Positions 1 through 7,590 of a stretch of 11,009 bases of DNA are shown piece after piece. The position numbers were made by a program, and so were the translations under genes. Position 1 is the first letter of the stretch; the number at the start of each line of letters is the position of its first letter. This stretch comes from Alphaproteobacteria bacterium (GTDB taxonomy: Bacteria > Pseudomonadota > Alphaproteobacteria > Puniceispirillales > Puniceispirillaceae): positions 1 through 11,009 of the forward strand of contig WTHW01000041.1 of the NCBI GenBank assembly GCA_011526395.1, in the 5' to 3' direction. The notes beneath the pieces are model-generated. The model was not told the DNA's origin. It searched no databases and saw only the letters and a list, made by a program, of their open reading frames with translations.

Positions 1-231
1 GTTGATTGTGTCTATGATTCAGATCCTGAAAAAAATAAAGATGCAAAACGCTATGATACACTCAACTATATGGAAGTGTTATCCCGCGATTTGCGTGTGA
101 TGGATGCGTCTGCCATATCACTGGCACGCGAAAATAATATCCCCATTTTGGTCTTTTCCATTACGGGGCGGGGCGGATTTGATGCTGTGCTAAAGCATGA
201 TGGCGCCTATACCATTGTTAAAGATGATTAA
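1..231 (+). CDS. pyrH: UMP kinase (uridylate kinase), C-terminal part only
   Basis: This is the last 76 codons of an open frame that enters from the left edge and ends at TAA 229-231. UMP kinase phosphorylates UMP to UDP in the cytoplasm, feeding pyrimidine nucleotide and UDP-sugar pools. The visible part carries the well-conserved C-terminal stretch of bacterial PyrH: a Y-D-S-D-P segment near the start, K-R-Y-D-T-L, then the run V-M-D-A-S-A-I-S-L-A-R-E-N-N-I-P ending in a hydrophobic strand and F-S-I. The segment after F-S-I reads T-G-R-G-G-F rather than the more usual form with a P-G before A-F, a modest divergence. The amino-acid kinase N-terminal domain with the phosphate-binding loop lies outside the window. 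The gene sits 26 bp before frr, the order pyrH-frr being very common in bacteria (often after tsf). Identity is secure; activity cannot be judged from the fragment. Confidence 0.93.
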   Translation, partial: VDCVYDSDPEKNKDAKRYDTLNYMEVLSRDLRVMDASAISLARENNIPILVFSITGRGGFDAVLKHDGAYTIVKDD

Positions 232-245
232 AATTATTCATTAAT

Positions 246-249
246 GGAG
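246..249 (+). promoter_or_regulatory. Ribosome binding site of frr
   Basis: GGAG (within TGGAG, 245-249) lies 8 nt before the frr ATG at 258. Two other ATGs nearby (244 and 253) are in other frames, so this spacing and the conserved N-terminus support 258 as the start. Confidence 0.6.
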
Positions 250-257
250 TTCATGAA

Positions 258-815
258 ATGTCAAATCTAGACATGCAAGATGTAAATCGCCGTATGGAAG
301 CCTCAGTTTCAAACTATGAGACTGAACTAGCTGGCTTGCGTGCTGGCCGCGCAACAACAGCGATGCTAGAGCCTGTAACCGTTGATGCTTACGGCTCACG
401 TATGCCATTGAACCAAGTCTCAAACATCTCTGTGCCAGAGCCGCGTATGCTTACCGTGTCTGTGTGGGATGCCGGGCTTGTTGCCGCAACAGAAAAAGCC
501 ATTCGCGAGTCAGGTCTTGGCCTGAACCCAATGGCAGAAGGCAATGTTATCAGAGTGGCAGTGCCTGACCTCTCAGAAGATAGACGCAAAGAGCTTGTAA
601 AAGTCGCAGGTAAATATGCCGAAGCCGCACGTGTGGCTGTCCGCAATATTCGCCGTGATGCGATTGAAGTTGTTCGTAAAGATGAAAAAGCATCTGCCAT
701 TTCAGAGGATGAACGTCATGGTTTTGAAGCAGATATCCAAAAAGTAACAGACGGCTTTATCAGCAAAATTGACGCCATGCTTGCTGAAAAAGAAAAAGAT
801 ATCACACAAGTTTAA
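258..815 (+). CDS. frr: Ribosome recycling factor
   Basis: RRF acts in the cytoplasm after termination, splitting the post-termination 70S ribosome together with EF-G. The 185-residue product has exactly the usual family length. Visible family features are the L-R-A-G-R-A segment (residues 27-32) in the first helix of the three-helix bundle, the region around 40-100 with V-P-E-P-R (59-63) and the N-P-x-x-E-G-N motif (90-96) of the beta/alpha/beta domain, and P-D-L-S-E-D-R-R (103-110). The V-R-N-I-R-R-D-A segment (128-135) follows, with Arg132 at the position known to be important in E. coli RRF. The C-terminal helix is charged and lysine-rich as expected. It follows pyrH by 26 bp and precedes uppS by 14 bp, so it is probably co-transcribed with both. 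Nothing is missing or odd. Confidence 0.97.
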   Translation: MSNLDMQDVNRRMEASVSNYETELAGLRAGRATTAMLEPVTVDAYGSRMPLNQVSNISVPEPRMLTVSVWDAGLVAATEKAIRESGLGLNPMAEGNVIRVAVPDLSEDRRKELVKVAGKYAEAARVAVRNIRRDAIEVVRKDEKASAISEDERHGFEADIQKVTDGFISKIDAMLAEKEKDITQV

Positions 816-829
816 CGATAGGCTTATCG

Positions 830-1537
830 ATGATACCGCATCATGTTGCTATCATTATGGATGGAAATCGGCGTTGGGCAAGACAGCGCCGATTTGATGT
901 GTTGCAGGGACACTCCAAAGGCAGTTATACCCTTAAAAACATATCCAAAAAAGCACATGAAATGGGTGTGTCATTCTTAACTGTTTTTGCCTTTTCCTCT
1001 GAAAATTGGCGTCGTCCAAAATTTGAAGTTGATGGCCTTCTCAAATTGATGAAGCGCTATTTGATGCAAGATCTAGAGACGCTTATCAAAGATAATATTA
1101 AATTGCGCATCATTGGCGATCTCAGCGCGTTTGAGCCTGAATTGCGCGAGTTATTTCAAGATGCGATAGCCAGAACAGCCAGCAATACAGGCCTTAACCT
1201 GTCCATTGCCATCAATTATGGTGGTCAGCAAGATATCGTCTCAGCTGTAAAGAAACTTCAGGCACTCAATCTAGACGATATCTCAGTGGATGATGTCAAA
1301 GCGGCTATGCAAACAAATCCTTTACCCAAAGTAGACTTGCTTATTCGCACCGGTGGCGAGCAAAGATTGTCAAACTTCCTTCTTTGGGATTGCGCTTATG
1401 CTGAATTGCATTTCTCAGATAAATTCTGGCCAGATTTTTCAGCAGAAGATCTCGATTATGCTGTGCAAGATTACGAAGGCCGTGACAGGCGTTTTGGTGG
1501 TGATAGCGTCATCGCAAACACACCACAAAAAGCGTAA
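830..1537 (+). CDS. uppS: Undecaprenyl diphosphate synthase (cis-prenyltransferase)
   Basis: This enzyme condenses isopentenyl-PP units onto farnesyl-PP to make the C55 carrier lipid for peptidoglycan and O-antigen synthesis. The 235-residue product fits the family (E. coli about 253), with a shorter N-terminus. Seen in order: H-V-A-I-I-M-D-G-N-R-R-W-A (5-17) with the Mg/diphosphate-binding Asp11 (E. coli Asp26); G-H-S-K-G (27-31) with His28; F-S-S-E-N-W-R-R-P (55-63); and the C-terminal signature R-T-G-G-E-Q-R-L-S-N-F-L-L-W (173-186), where Arg173, Arg179 and Ser181 match the E. coli residues that bind the IPP diphosphate. ATG 830 is the only usable start, since no ATG, GTG or TTG lies between it and the upstream in-frame stop at 785. 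The ribosome binding site is weak (AGG at 820-822), so coupling to frr is likely. The precursor comes from the MEP pathway, to which the nearby dxr belongs. Confidence 0.96.
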   Translation: MIPHHVAIIMDGNRRWARQRRFDVLQGHSKGSYTLKNISKKAHEMGVSFLTVFAFSSENWRRPKFEVDGLLKLMKRYLMQDLETLIKDNIKLRIIGDLSAFEPELRELFQDAIARTASNTGLNLSIAINYGGQQDIVSAVKKLQALNLDDISVDDVKAAMQTNPLPKVDLLIRTGGEQRLSNFLLWDCAYAELHFSDKFWPDFSAEDLDYAVQDYEGRDRRFGGDSVIANTPQKA

Positions 1538-1550
1538 ATGGTGAAAGATT

Positions 1551-2318
1551 TTGTCTGATTTTTTTGAACGTGTTAAAGGGGCTTTCTATTTTATGCCCCT
1601 TATATTGGCCGCTTTTTTGGGCCAACCTTATTTTGCCATTATCGTCCTTATTTTACTGGCGCTTATTTGTGTTGAGCTGGCAGGTATTTTGTCTGAAAAC
1701 CAATCAGCCAAGCGCGCGCTATCACTCTTATTTATCGCCACATTCTTATCAGGCGCCGCCTATCTCTATTTCCCGTCAGCATTTCTGGCAATGGCGGCGG
1801 CAGGCATCATGGTTAGTGCGGTGGTCACATTCAGATCAAAAGGCGGTTTTGTCGCCGTCTTTGCATCGCTAGTTATGCTATGCCTTGCCTCAATGGCACT
1901 ACTTGTCACAGCTGATAATACTGTTGGCCTGCTTGTCTCTGTAGCTTGCATCATCATCTCTTGCGATGTGGGCGCCTATATCGTCGGTCGTATCATTGGC
2001 GGGCCTAAATTGGCACCAGCCATCAGTCCGGGCAAAACAATATCAGGCGCACTTGGCGGCCTTGCAAGCGCTATGATTGTCGCAAGCCTGCTATCATTCT
2101 ATATCACCGCCCTTAGCGCACATGCTGTCATATCTGGCCTTATCATTGGCGTCCTATCACAAATTGGTGATTTATCTGAAAGCCATTTCAAAAGACGCAT
2201 TGGTATCAAAGATAGCGGCTCGATCATTCCAGGTCATGGCGGCTTTCTTGACAGATTTGATGGCTATCTTCTTGTCATGCCTCTTATTGCGGCGCTCATG
2301 CTATTTAGGGGCTTTTAG
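1551..2318 (+). CDS. cdsA: Phosphatidate cytidylyltransferase (CDP-diglyceride synthase)
   Basis: CdsA is an inner-membrane enzyme that makes CDP-diacylglycerol from phosphatidic acid and CTP, the branch point for phospholipids. The 255-residue product is mostly hydrophobic, with about seven or eight likely membrane segments (for example 13-45, 57-92, 100-120, 125-148, 165-205, 238-255). The complete family signature is at 211-237: S-x-F-K-R, then K-D, then P-G-H-G-G-F-x-D-R-F-D. An upstream conserved stretch is C-D-V-G-A-Y (138-143) with P-A-I-S-P-G-K-T (156-163). The start is a TTG. An in-frame TGA at 1542-1544 blocks any longer reading, and the next in-frame ATG (1593) would remove 14 residues before the first membrane segment. 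GGTGA (1540-1544) gives a reasonable ribosome binding site for the TTG. A one-base error in the T run at 1549-1552 is an alternative reason for the missing ATG. It lies 13 bp after uppS and 2 bp before dxr. Confidence 0.95.
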   Translation: MSDFFERVKGAFYFMPLILAAFLGQPYFAIIVLILLALICVELAGILSENQSAKRALSLLFIATFLSGAAYLYFPSAFLAMAAAGIMVSAVVTFRSKGGFVAVFASLVMLCLASMALLVTADNTVGLLVSVACIIISCDVGAYIVGRIIGGPKLAPAISPGKTISGALGGLASAMIVASLLSFYITALSAHAVISGLIIGVLSQIGDLSESHFKRRIGIKDSGSIIPGHGGFLDRFDGYLLVMPLIAALMLFRGF

Positions 2319-2320
2319 AG

Positions 2321-3481
2321 ATGACCAAGCGCACAGTCACCATTCTCGGCGCAACGGGCACCATTGGTGACAATATGTTGGCATTGATGCGCACACATGC
2401 TGATAAAGCAACGCTGTTCGGCGTATCAGCCCATAAAAACGAAGAGAAGTTTGCGCAAATCATCTCTGAATTCCAGCCACAATTTGCCAGCATTTCATCT
2501 TTATCAAAAGACAGCCTCTTGCCTGATATCTGCGCCAAACATGGCACAGAGCTTCTCATCGGCGATGATGCACATGAGCTATTGGCGAAAATGTCTGTTG
2601 ATTTGGTTGTGGGCGCGATTGTCGGCATGGCTGGCTTGCCATCTGTCTTTGCCGCTGTCGAAGCAGGGCAGGTCATCGCGCTTGCCAATAAAGAATCTCT
2701 TGTCTCAGCTGGCCATCTCATCATGCCAAGACTGCAACAGACAGGCGCCAAAATCATTCCTGTTGATTCAGAACATAATGCAATTTTTCAATGCCTTATG
2801 GGTCAAGAGCGTGACAAGGTGCGCACCATCACTCTGACCGCATCAGGTGGCCCGTTCTTGCATACTGATACAAGCCTCTTATCCCAAATGACAAAGGCTG
2901 ATGCGTTGGCACATCCAAATTGGGTGATGGGGGCAAAAGTATCCATTGATTCAGCAACTATGATGAATAAAGGCCTTGAATTGCTTGAGGCAGCTCATCT
3001 ATTTGCCGCCACAAGCACAGAGCTAACCGCCATCATACACCCTCAAAGCCTTGTTCATGGCTTGGTTGATTTCCAAGATGGGTCTGTCATCTCTCACATG
3101 GCAACAGCTGATATGAAACTACCTCTTGGCTTTGCTTTGGGGCTTGAGACACGCATCGAAACAGGCACAAAGCCACTTGATTTGCTTAGCATTGGCCAGC
3201 TCACTTTCATGGATATTGATAGGGATAAATACCCTTGCTACTATTTGGCAAAGCAAGTGATTGACGAGGCTCCGTCTTATGCCATCGCGCTTAATGCGGC
3301 AAATGAGGTCGCGGTTGAGGCTTTTTTATCAGACAAAATCGCCTTCACTGATATTGCAAAAGTGGTTGAATCTTGCCTCTCTCAAGATATATCAGCAGAT
3401 GTATCAGATATGGGCGCTATCTTCGCCCTTGATGCACAAGCACGCGAGATATCTCGTTCATATATCAACACGAAATTATAA
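2321..3481 (+). CDS. dxr: 1-deoxy-D-xylulose 5-phosphate reductoisomerase
   Basis: Dxr (IspC) converts DXP to 2-C-methyl-D-erythritol 4-phosphate with NADPH, the committed step of the MEP isoprenoid pathway. The 386-residue product is of family length (E. coli 398). The N-terminal Rossmann segment carries G-A-T-G-T-I-G (10-16), a variant of the usual G-S-T-G-S-I-G. Then come A-N-K-E-S-L-V (122-128) and the metal-binding P-V-D-S-E-H-N (147-153), with Asp149 and Glu151. T-A-S-G-G-P-F (173-179) and the substrate loop H-P-N-W-x-M-G (198-204) follow, then D-S-A-T-M-M-N-K-G-L-E (210-220) with Ser211, Asn216, Lys217 and Glu220, matching E. coli Ser222, Asn227, Lys228 and Glu231. All catalytic positions I can align are present. 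ATG 2321 follows the cdsA stop by 2 bp, with AGGGG (2307-2311) as ribosome binding site inside the cdsA end, so the two are probably translationally coupled. Confidence 0.97.
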   Translation: MTKRTVTILGATGTIGDNMLALMRTHADKATLFGVSAHKNEEKFAQIISEFQPQFASISSLSKDSLLPDICAKHGTELLIGDDAHELLAKMSVDLVVGAIVGMAGLPSVFAAVEAGQVIALANKESLVSAGHLIMPRLQQTGAKIIPVDSEHNAIFQCLMGQERDKVRTITLTASGGPFLHTDTSLLSQMTKADALAHPNWVMGAKVSIDSATMMNKGLELLEAAHLFAATSTELTAIIHPQSLVHGLVDFQDGSVISHMATADMKLPLGFALGLETRIETGTKPLDLLSIGQLTFMDIDRDKYPCYYLAKQVIDEAPSYAIALNAANEVAVEAFLSDKIAFTDIAKVVESCLSQDISADVSDMGAIFALDAQAREISRSYINTKL

Positions 3482-3500
3482 ACGCGGATAACAGATAATC

Positions 3501-4595
3501 ATGGAACAATTTGGTGTATTGGTGAATATCATGGCGCTGTTGGCTATGCTGACGCCGATCGTATTCATTCATGAATTTGGCCATTATTATCTTGCGCGAA
3601 AAAATGGCGTGATTGTCGATGTGTTCTCTGTTGGCTTTGGCCCAGAGCTATATCATTGGATTGATAAAAACGGCACAAGATGGCGCATTGCAGCGCTTCC
3701 TCTTGGGGGCTATGTCAAAATGCGCGGCGATGAAAATGCCGCTAGCATGACAAGTGAAGCCTCTCGCAAAATCAAAGGCAGTTTTGCCTCTGCCAGCCTT
3801 GGCGCTAGAATCGCGATTGTTGCCGCAGGGCCAGCGACCAATATCATCACAGGCATTTTGCTATTTGCCTTCATCTACATGTCAGTTGGCAAGGTGGTCA
3901 TGGCACCTGTCGTCGGTGATGTCGCACCAGACTCACCAGCCCAAATCGCAGGCCTGCAAGCAGGGGATATCATCACCTATGTGGATGATAACGAGATTTC
4001 AGATTTCTCTGATCTCAAAGGCTTTGTTGCAGAAAACCCAAATCGCCAGCTTCTCTTCACCGTTGAACGTGATGGCAAGACTGTCTTTTTGGATGTGACA
4101 CCTGAACAAAGATGTTCTGAAGAGATGAGGTTAACCTACGGATTTCTTGGCGTTTATTCTGTGCAAGGCGAGATGAAAAAGCTTGGCCTTACACAAAGCA
4201 TCATGCAAGGCGTATCAGATTCTGTCACCTTCACCTATGCCATGCTTCGTGGCATCACACGCATGGTCACAGGCAATATGAATAGAGGCGAGATTGGCGG
4301 CCCTGTGAAAATCGCAAAAATAAGCGGTGATGCCGCGCGTGCTGGCTGGGTTGCTTTTGTCTTTTGGGCAGCTGTTATCTCTTTGAATTTGGGCATCGTA
4401 AATCTTCTACCTATTCCTGCACTTGATGGCGGTCATTTGATGCTATTTGGTGTTGAGGCTATTTTACGCAAACCACTTTCAGATAAAATCCAATCCGCAC
4501 TTTTGCGCGGCGGTTCAGCCTTTTTAATGAGCGCTATGATCCTTTTAATCTTCTATGATAGCTACTCATCCCTGATTCCAAAATTTTGCCCGTAA
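3501..4595 (+). CDS. rseP: Site-2 zinc metalloprotease RseP (intramembrane, M50 family)
   Basis: RseP is an inner-membrane protease that cuts membrane-spanning anti-sigma factors and remnant signal peptides. In the 364-residue product the zinc motif H-E-F-G-H (24-28; His24, Glu25, His28) sits in the first membrane segment. The conserved L-P-L-G-G-Y-V-K-M-R-G-D-E follows at 66-78, a second membrane segment at about 103-128, one PDZ domain at about 135-200 (A-G-L-Q-A-G-D at 150-156), and the second active-site segment N-L-L-P-I-P-A-L-D-G-G at 301-311, with the third zinc ligand Asp309. The last membrane segment is at about 338-355. E. coli RseP has about 450 residues and two PDZ domains; one is usual for the shorter alphaproteobacterial proteins, so I do not read this as truncation. 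It lies 19 bp after dxr with no clear ribosome binding site. The substrate anti-sigma factor is not in the window. Confidence 0.95.
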   Translation: MEQFGVLVNIMALLAMLTPIVFIHEFGHYYLARKNGVIVDVFSVGFGPELYHWIDKNGTRWRIAALPLGGYVKMRGDENAASMTSEASRKIKGSFASASLGARIAIVAAGPATNIITGILLFAFIYMSVGKVVMAPVVGDVAPDSPAQIAGLQAGDIITYVDDNEISDFSDLKGFVAENPNRQLLFTVERDGKTVFLDVTPEQRCSEEMRLTYGFLGVYSVQGEMKKLGLTQSIMQGVSDSVTFTYAMLRGITRMVTGNMNRGEIGGPVKIAKISGDAARAGWVAFVFWAAVISLNLGIVNLLPIPALDGGHLMLFGVEAILRKPLSDKIQSALLRGGSAFLMSAMILLIFYDSYSSLIPKFCP

Positions 4596-4695
4596 AATAG
4601 CTATTTAAGCGTAAAAAATACTGTTTCCTCTTTGCCTTAGCAGTGTGTTTTAGGCTAATGTTAACGCAACGATACTTCTGGGGAGTGGCGGGAAC
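4596..4695 (+). promoter_or_regulatory. 100-bp gap before bamA, possible internal promoter
   Basis: This is the longest non-coding gap in the window. The best sigma-70-like pair I see is TTGCCT (4632-4637) and TAATGT (4656-4661) with an 18-bp spacer, matching the consensus at only about 4/6 and 3/6 positions, so support is weak. The gap opens with a perfect 12-bp palindrome (4595-4606), which has no loop and no following T tract and therefore does not look like a terminator. A short imperfect inverted repeat (TTAGC 4637-4641 and GCTAA 4654-4658) overlaps the putative promoter. In E. coli bamA is under envelope-stress control, which is why an internal promoter here is reasonable. That part is inference. 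Confidence 0.3.
4680..4685 (+). promoter_or_regulatory. Ribosome binding site of bamA
   Basis: GGGGAG lies 10 nt before ATG 4696, with a second G-rich run (GGCGGGAA, 4687-4694) directly before the start. This favours ATG 4696 over the in-frame ATG at 4714, which also begins a plausible signal peptide. Confidence 0.6.
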
Positions 4696-6981
4696 ATGCC
4701 TAATTTCGTTTTCATGCGCAAAATTGTAAAATTGTTATTGCTTGCAACACTTGTTTTTACGGCAAATCTATCAGTTGCAAGGGCACAAGATGCGTCCGTC
4801 ATTGATGAGATTATTGTTAGAGGCAATGAGCGTGTTTCCACCGCCACGATTTTAAGCTATCTGCCGATTGTCATTGGCGATAATGTGCGCACCTCCACGA
4901 TGAATAAGGCTGTGGACAGCTTGTTTGACACAAAATTATTCCAAGATGTCTCAATCGGCCTGAGTGATACATCTCTTGAAATCACTGTTGTTGAAAACCC
5001 AATCGTGAACCGCATCAATATTGAGGGCAATGAAATCCTCAAAGATGAAGCCTTATTGGCCGAATTAAACATTCAGCCACGCCGCATTTACACAGACCAG
5101 CTTGCCATTGAAGCCACGCAAAAATTATTGGCGATTTACCGCTTATCTGGCCGCTATGCCGCACAGATTGAGCCGCAAATCATCAGGCTGGATAACAACC
5201 GTGTTGATCTTGTCTTTGAAGTTGATGAAGGGCCTCTTATCAAAATCTCAAGCATCAAATTCTCAGGAAATGAAAGCTTCTCAGACAGAGCCTTGCGTCA
5301 GGTTATCTCTAGCAGAGTTGAAAGATGGTGGGCCTTTTTATCACGCACAGACAAATATGATGAAGCGCGCCTTGATTTCGACATGCGCTTACTTCGCCAG
5401 TTTTACTTAACGCGTGGCTATGCTGATATCGACGTAACTAGAGCGCAAGGAGGCCTTCTGCCAGATCGTTCAGGGTTCGCTGTCCTTTTCGAGCTAGAAG
5501 AGGGCATCAGATATAAAAATGGTATTGTTACCGTTAATTCAGAAATTCAGGGCGTTGATACTGACGAGCTAGCAGCCGAAATGCCACTTATCGTGGATGA
5601 TTGGTATGATGTGCGCTTTATGGAACAGGGCTTGTTGAATATCACCAACCGTCTTGGTGCCTTGGGCTATTCATTCGTCAATGTGACCCCAACCATAACA
5701 ACCAATCCTGAAACAGCGACGATTGATGTTGCGATTAACATTGGCGCGGCGCGCAAAAACTATATTGAGCGTATTGAGATTGTGAATAACAACCGCACAA
5801 TGGACCGCGTTATCCGCCGCGAATTGCAACTTGTCGAAGGTGATGCCTTTAACCAGCTAAAGCTTGATAATTCAATCAAAGATATCCGCAATTTGGGTTA
5901 TTTCAGCAAGGTTGAGGTCGCCAATTTCCGCGGCTCCACTGATACACAAACAGTGACAGAAATCTCTGTTGAAGAACAATCAACAGGTGACTTGCAGGTC
6001 GGTGTTGGCTATTCAACCATTGATAAAGCCTCATTTAATTTTGGTATTAACGAGCGCAACTTCCTTGGTACAGGCCGTAAAGCTGACTTCAGTGTTGGTC
6101 TTGCTGATAAATCAACAAGCATTCGTCTTGGCCTAACAGAGCCATATTTCCTTGGCCGCAATATGTATGCCAGAGGCGGACTATTCAGCGATACACGCAA
6201 AGAAAGCACCTACACCTCAAAAAGTCAGGGCTTTGATCTTGGTATTGGCTTTGATGCTGCCGGTGATATCTATCACCGCTTTGGCTATATTTTGGCGCAG
6301 AATAAAACGACCAAGAAATCTGAAAAAGCAACCTCCACCACAGGTGAAGAGGGCAAAACGCTCCTCCAATCTGCTGTTTCTTACACAATTGGGGTTGATA
6401 AACGTGATAACCGCTTTGACCCTCGTGAAGGTTATAATGCGGAAATCACAGAAACCTATTCAGGTGTCGGCGGTGATACAACCTTCTTGAAATCAGAATT
6501 CAGAGCTGGTTACTACAAGCCGTTTAACTTCAACAGCATCATATTCGGCGCTAAAATCCGCGGTGGTATGATTGATGGTCTTGGCAACAAGATTACACAA
6601 AGCTCACGCTTCTTCCTTGGTGGTCGTGCTGTTCGTGGCTTTGATGGCGGGGGTATCGGGCCACGTGATACAGGCAATGATGCCAGTGTTGGTGGTAATA
6701 ACTATTATTCTGGCTCATTCGAATTGGTATCTGATCTTGGCCTGTCCAAAGATCTCGGCATGAGATGGACAGTCTATACCGACTATGGCTCTGTTTGGGG
6801 CACTGATTACCCAACAGGTGTCACAGGCGCCAATGACAGCTCGATGAGAACATCTGTTGGTGTTGGTCTATTATGGGATACAGCCATCGGTCCTCTCTCA
6901 TTCTACTGGGCAGATGCTGTGAACAGCCAAAGCTATGATAAAACACGTCGTTTCCAATTTAAAATCGGAACAAGATTATAG
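4696..6981 (+). CDS. bamA: Outer membrane protein assembly factor BamA (Omp85)
   Basis: BamA is the core of the BAM complex, inserting beta-barrel proteins into the outer membrane. The 761-residue product (E. coli 810) starts with a signal peptide: basic start, hydrophobic core at about 11-24, likely cleavage after A-R-A at residue 30. Five POTRA domains follow at about 34-100, 101-178, 181-267, 270-350 and 353-427. The first three each begin with a G-N-E strand-turn motif (43-45, 111-113, 191-193). POTRA3 contains R-W-W-A-F with Y-D-E-A-R and F-Y-x-x-R-G-Y-A-D, a pattern I associate with alphaproteobacterial BamA. The 16-strand barrel spans about 430-761 and contains the L6 motif V-R-G-F (646-649), corresponding to E. 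coli 660-663. The C-terminal strand F-Q-F-K-I-G-T-R-L aligns with the E. coli end but finishes in Leu rather than an aromatic residue. The chaperone gene follows 8 bp downstream. Confidence 0.97.
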   Translation: MPNFVFMRKIVKLLLLATLVFTANLSVARAQDASVIDEIIVRGNERVSTATILSYLPIVIGDNVRTSTMNKAVDSLFDTKLFQDVSIGLSDTSLEITVVENPIVNRINIEGNEILKDEALLAELNIQPRRIYTDQLAIEATQKLLAIYRLSGRYAAQIEPQIIRLDNNRVDLVFEVDEGPLIKISSIKFSGNESFSDRALRQVISSRVERWWAFLSRTDKYDEARLDFDMRLLRQFYLTRGYADIDVTRAQGGLLPDRSGFAVLFELEEGIRYKNGIVTVNSEIQGVDTDELAAEMPLIVDDWYDVRFMEQGLLNITNRLGALGYSFVNVTPTITTNPETATIDVAINIGAARKNYIERIEIVNNNRTMDRVIRRELQLVEGDAFNQLKLDNSIKDIRNLGYFSKVEVANFRGSTDTQTVTEISVEEQSTGDLQVGVGYSTIDKASFNFGINERNFLGTGRKADFSVGLADKSTSIRLGLTEPYFLGRNMYARGGLFSDTRKESTYTSKSQGFDLGIGFDAAGDIYHRFGYILAQNKTTKKSEKATSTTGEEGKTLLQSAVSYTIGVDKRDNRFDPREGYNAEITETYSGVGGDTTFLKSEFRAGYYKPFNFNSIIFGAKIRGGMIDGLGNKITQSSRFFLGGRAVRGFDGGGIGPRDTGNDASVGGNNYYSGSFELVSDLGLSKDLGMRWTVYTDYGSVWGTDYPTGVTGANDSSMRTSVGVGLLWDTAIGPLSFYWADAVNSQSYDKTRRFQFKIGTRL

Positions 6982-6989
6982 GGCTGATA

Positions 6990-7568
6990 ATGATGCGCCT
7001 TATCAAACATGCTGTATTATTGTTTCTTCTTGCGCTCATGCCTGTACAGACAGTCATGGCGCAAGAGACAGCCACGCAGTCATCATTTGATGTAAAACGT
7101 ATCGCGCTTGTTGATTTGAATTTCGTACTTCGTAACGCGGCGGCCACAAATCGTGTGCGTGTTTTGCTTGATGAGAAAAAGGCAGAATTCTCAAACGAAT
7201 TTCAAGAAAAAGAAGCCACATTGCTTATCCGTGAGCGTGAGCTTAATCTACGCCGTGACATTATCTCAGAGGCAGATTTCAACGCAGAAGTCCAAGCCTT
7301 CCAAGATGATGTTGCCGCTGTCCAAAGAGAGATTCAGTTTAAACGTAACTCACTTGATCAAGCCTTCCAACAGGCACAAGACAATTTGCGCATGCTTGCT
7401 GTCGGCATTATCGAAGAGATTGCCAATCGCGAAGCGCTAGATATGGTCATGACCAGAGAGGTATCTCTGCTTTTCAGACCTGATCTGAACATCACCCAAG
7501 AAGTCTTATCCACACTTGATGAACGCACCCAAAATGCGCGCATTGAGGTGGGAGAGCTTCCCTTCTAG
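6990..7568 (+). CDS. skp: OmpH/Skp-family periplasmic chaperone
   Basis: Skp-type proteins are trimeric periplasmic chaperones that hold unfolded outer-membrane proteins for BamA. The 192-residue product has a signal peptide (Arg3 and Lys6, hydrophobic 8-22, likely cleavage after V-M-A at 24). The family's first strand follows, I-A-L-V-D-L-N at 38-44. A long highly charged helical region at about 55-135, rich in Glu, Lys, Arg and Gln and probably coiled coil, would form the tentacles. A C-terminal strand region with the D-L-N-I-T-Q-E-V-L-x-x-L pattern (165-176) is typical of alphaproteobacterial members. Two adjacent ATGs (6990 and 6993) could start it: AGGG (6980-6983) is 6 nt from the first and 9 nt from the second, so the second is equally possible and changes one residue. 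The place between bamA and lpxD supports the role. The gene is also called ompH, and sequence identity in this family is low. Confidence 0.88.
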   Translation: MMRLIKHAVLLFLLALMPVQTVMAQETATQSSFDVKRIALVDLNFVLRNAAATNRVRVLLDEKKAEFSNEFQEKEATLLIRERELNLRRDIISEADFNAEVQAFQDDVAAVQREIQFKRNSLDQAFQQAQDNLRMLAVGIIEEIANREALDMVMTREVSLLFRPDLNITQEVLSTLDERTQNARIEVGELPF

Positions 7569-7573
7569 GTGAT

Positions 7574-7582
7574 AGGAGAGGG
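7574..7582 (+). promoter_or_regulatory. Strong ribosome binding site of lpxD
   Basis: AGGAGAGGG lies 8 nt before ATG 7591 and is the most purine-rich Shine-Dalgarno region in the window. It fixes the lpxD start and suggests efficient independent initiation at the beginning of the lipid A block. Confidence 0.65.
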
Positions 7583-7590
7583 ACGGTTTC

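Noticed and set aside
389..700. 103-codon minus-strand open frame opposite frr
   Set aside because: It is fully contained within the well-supported frr gene on the other strand, with low-complexity Ser/Arg/Thr-rich translation typical of an antisense shadow.
2305..2757. 150-codon open frame on the minus strand over the start of dxr
   Set aside because: It lies entirely opposite the end of cdsA and the start of dxr, both of which carry full family motifs. Its product resembles no family I recognise, and it looks like a codon-bias shadow.
3501..4595. Possible truncated RseP because it is shorter than the E. coli protein
   Set aside because: Both active-site segments, the PDZ domain and the last membrane segment are present. 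Single-PDZ proteins of this length are usual in alphaproteobacteria.
4595..4606. Terminator after rseP formed by the 12-bp palindrome
   Set aside because: The palindrome is AT-rich, has no loop in its perfect form and is not followed by a T tract.
4691..4710. EcfG-type sigma promoter suggested by GGAAC before the bamA start
   Set aside because: The nearest CGTT is only 11 bp downstream rather than the usual 16-17, and the GGAAC forms part of the purine-rich region directly before the start codon.
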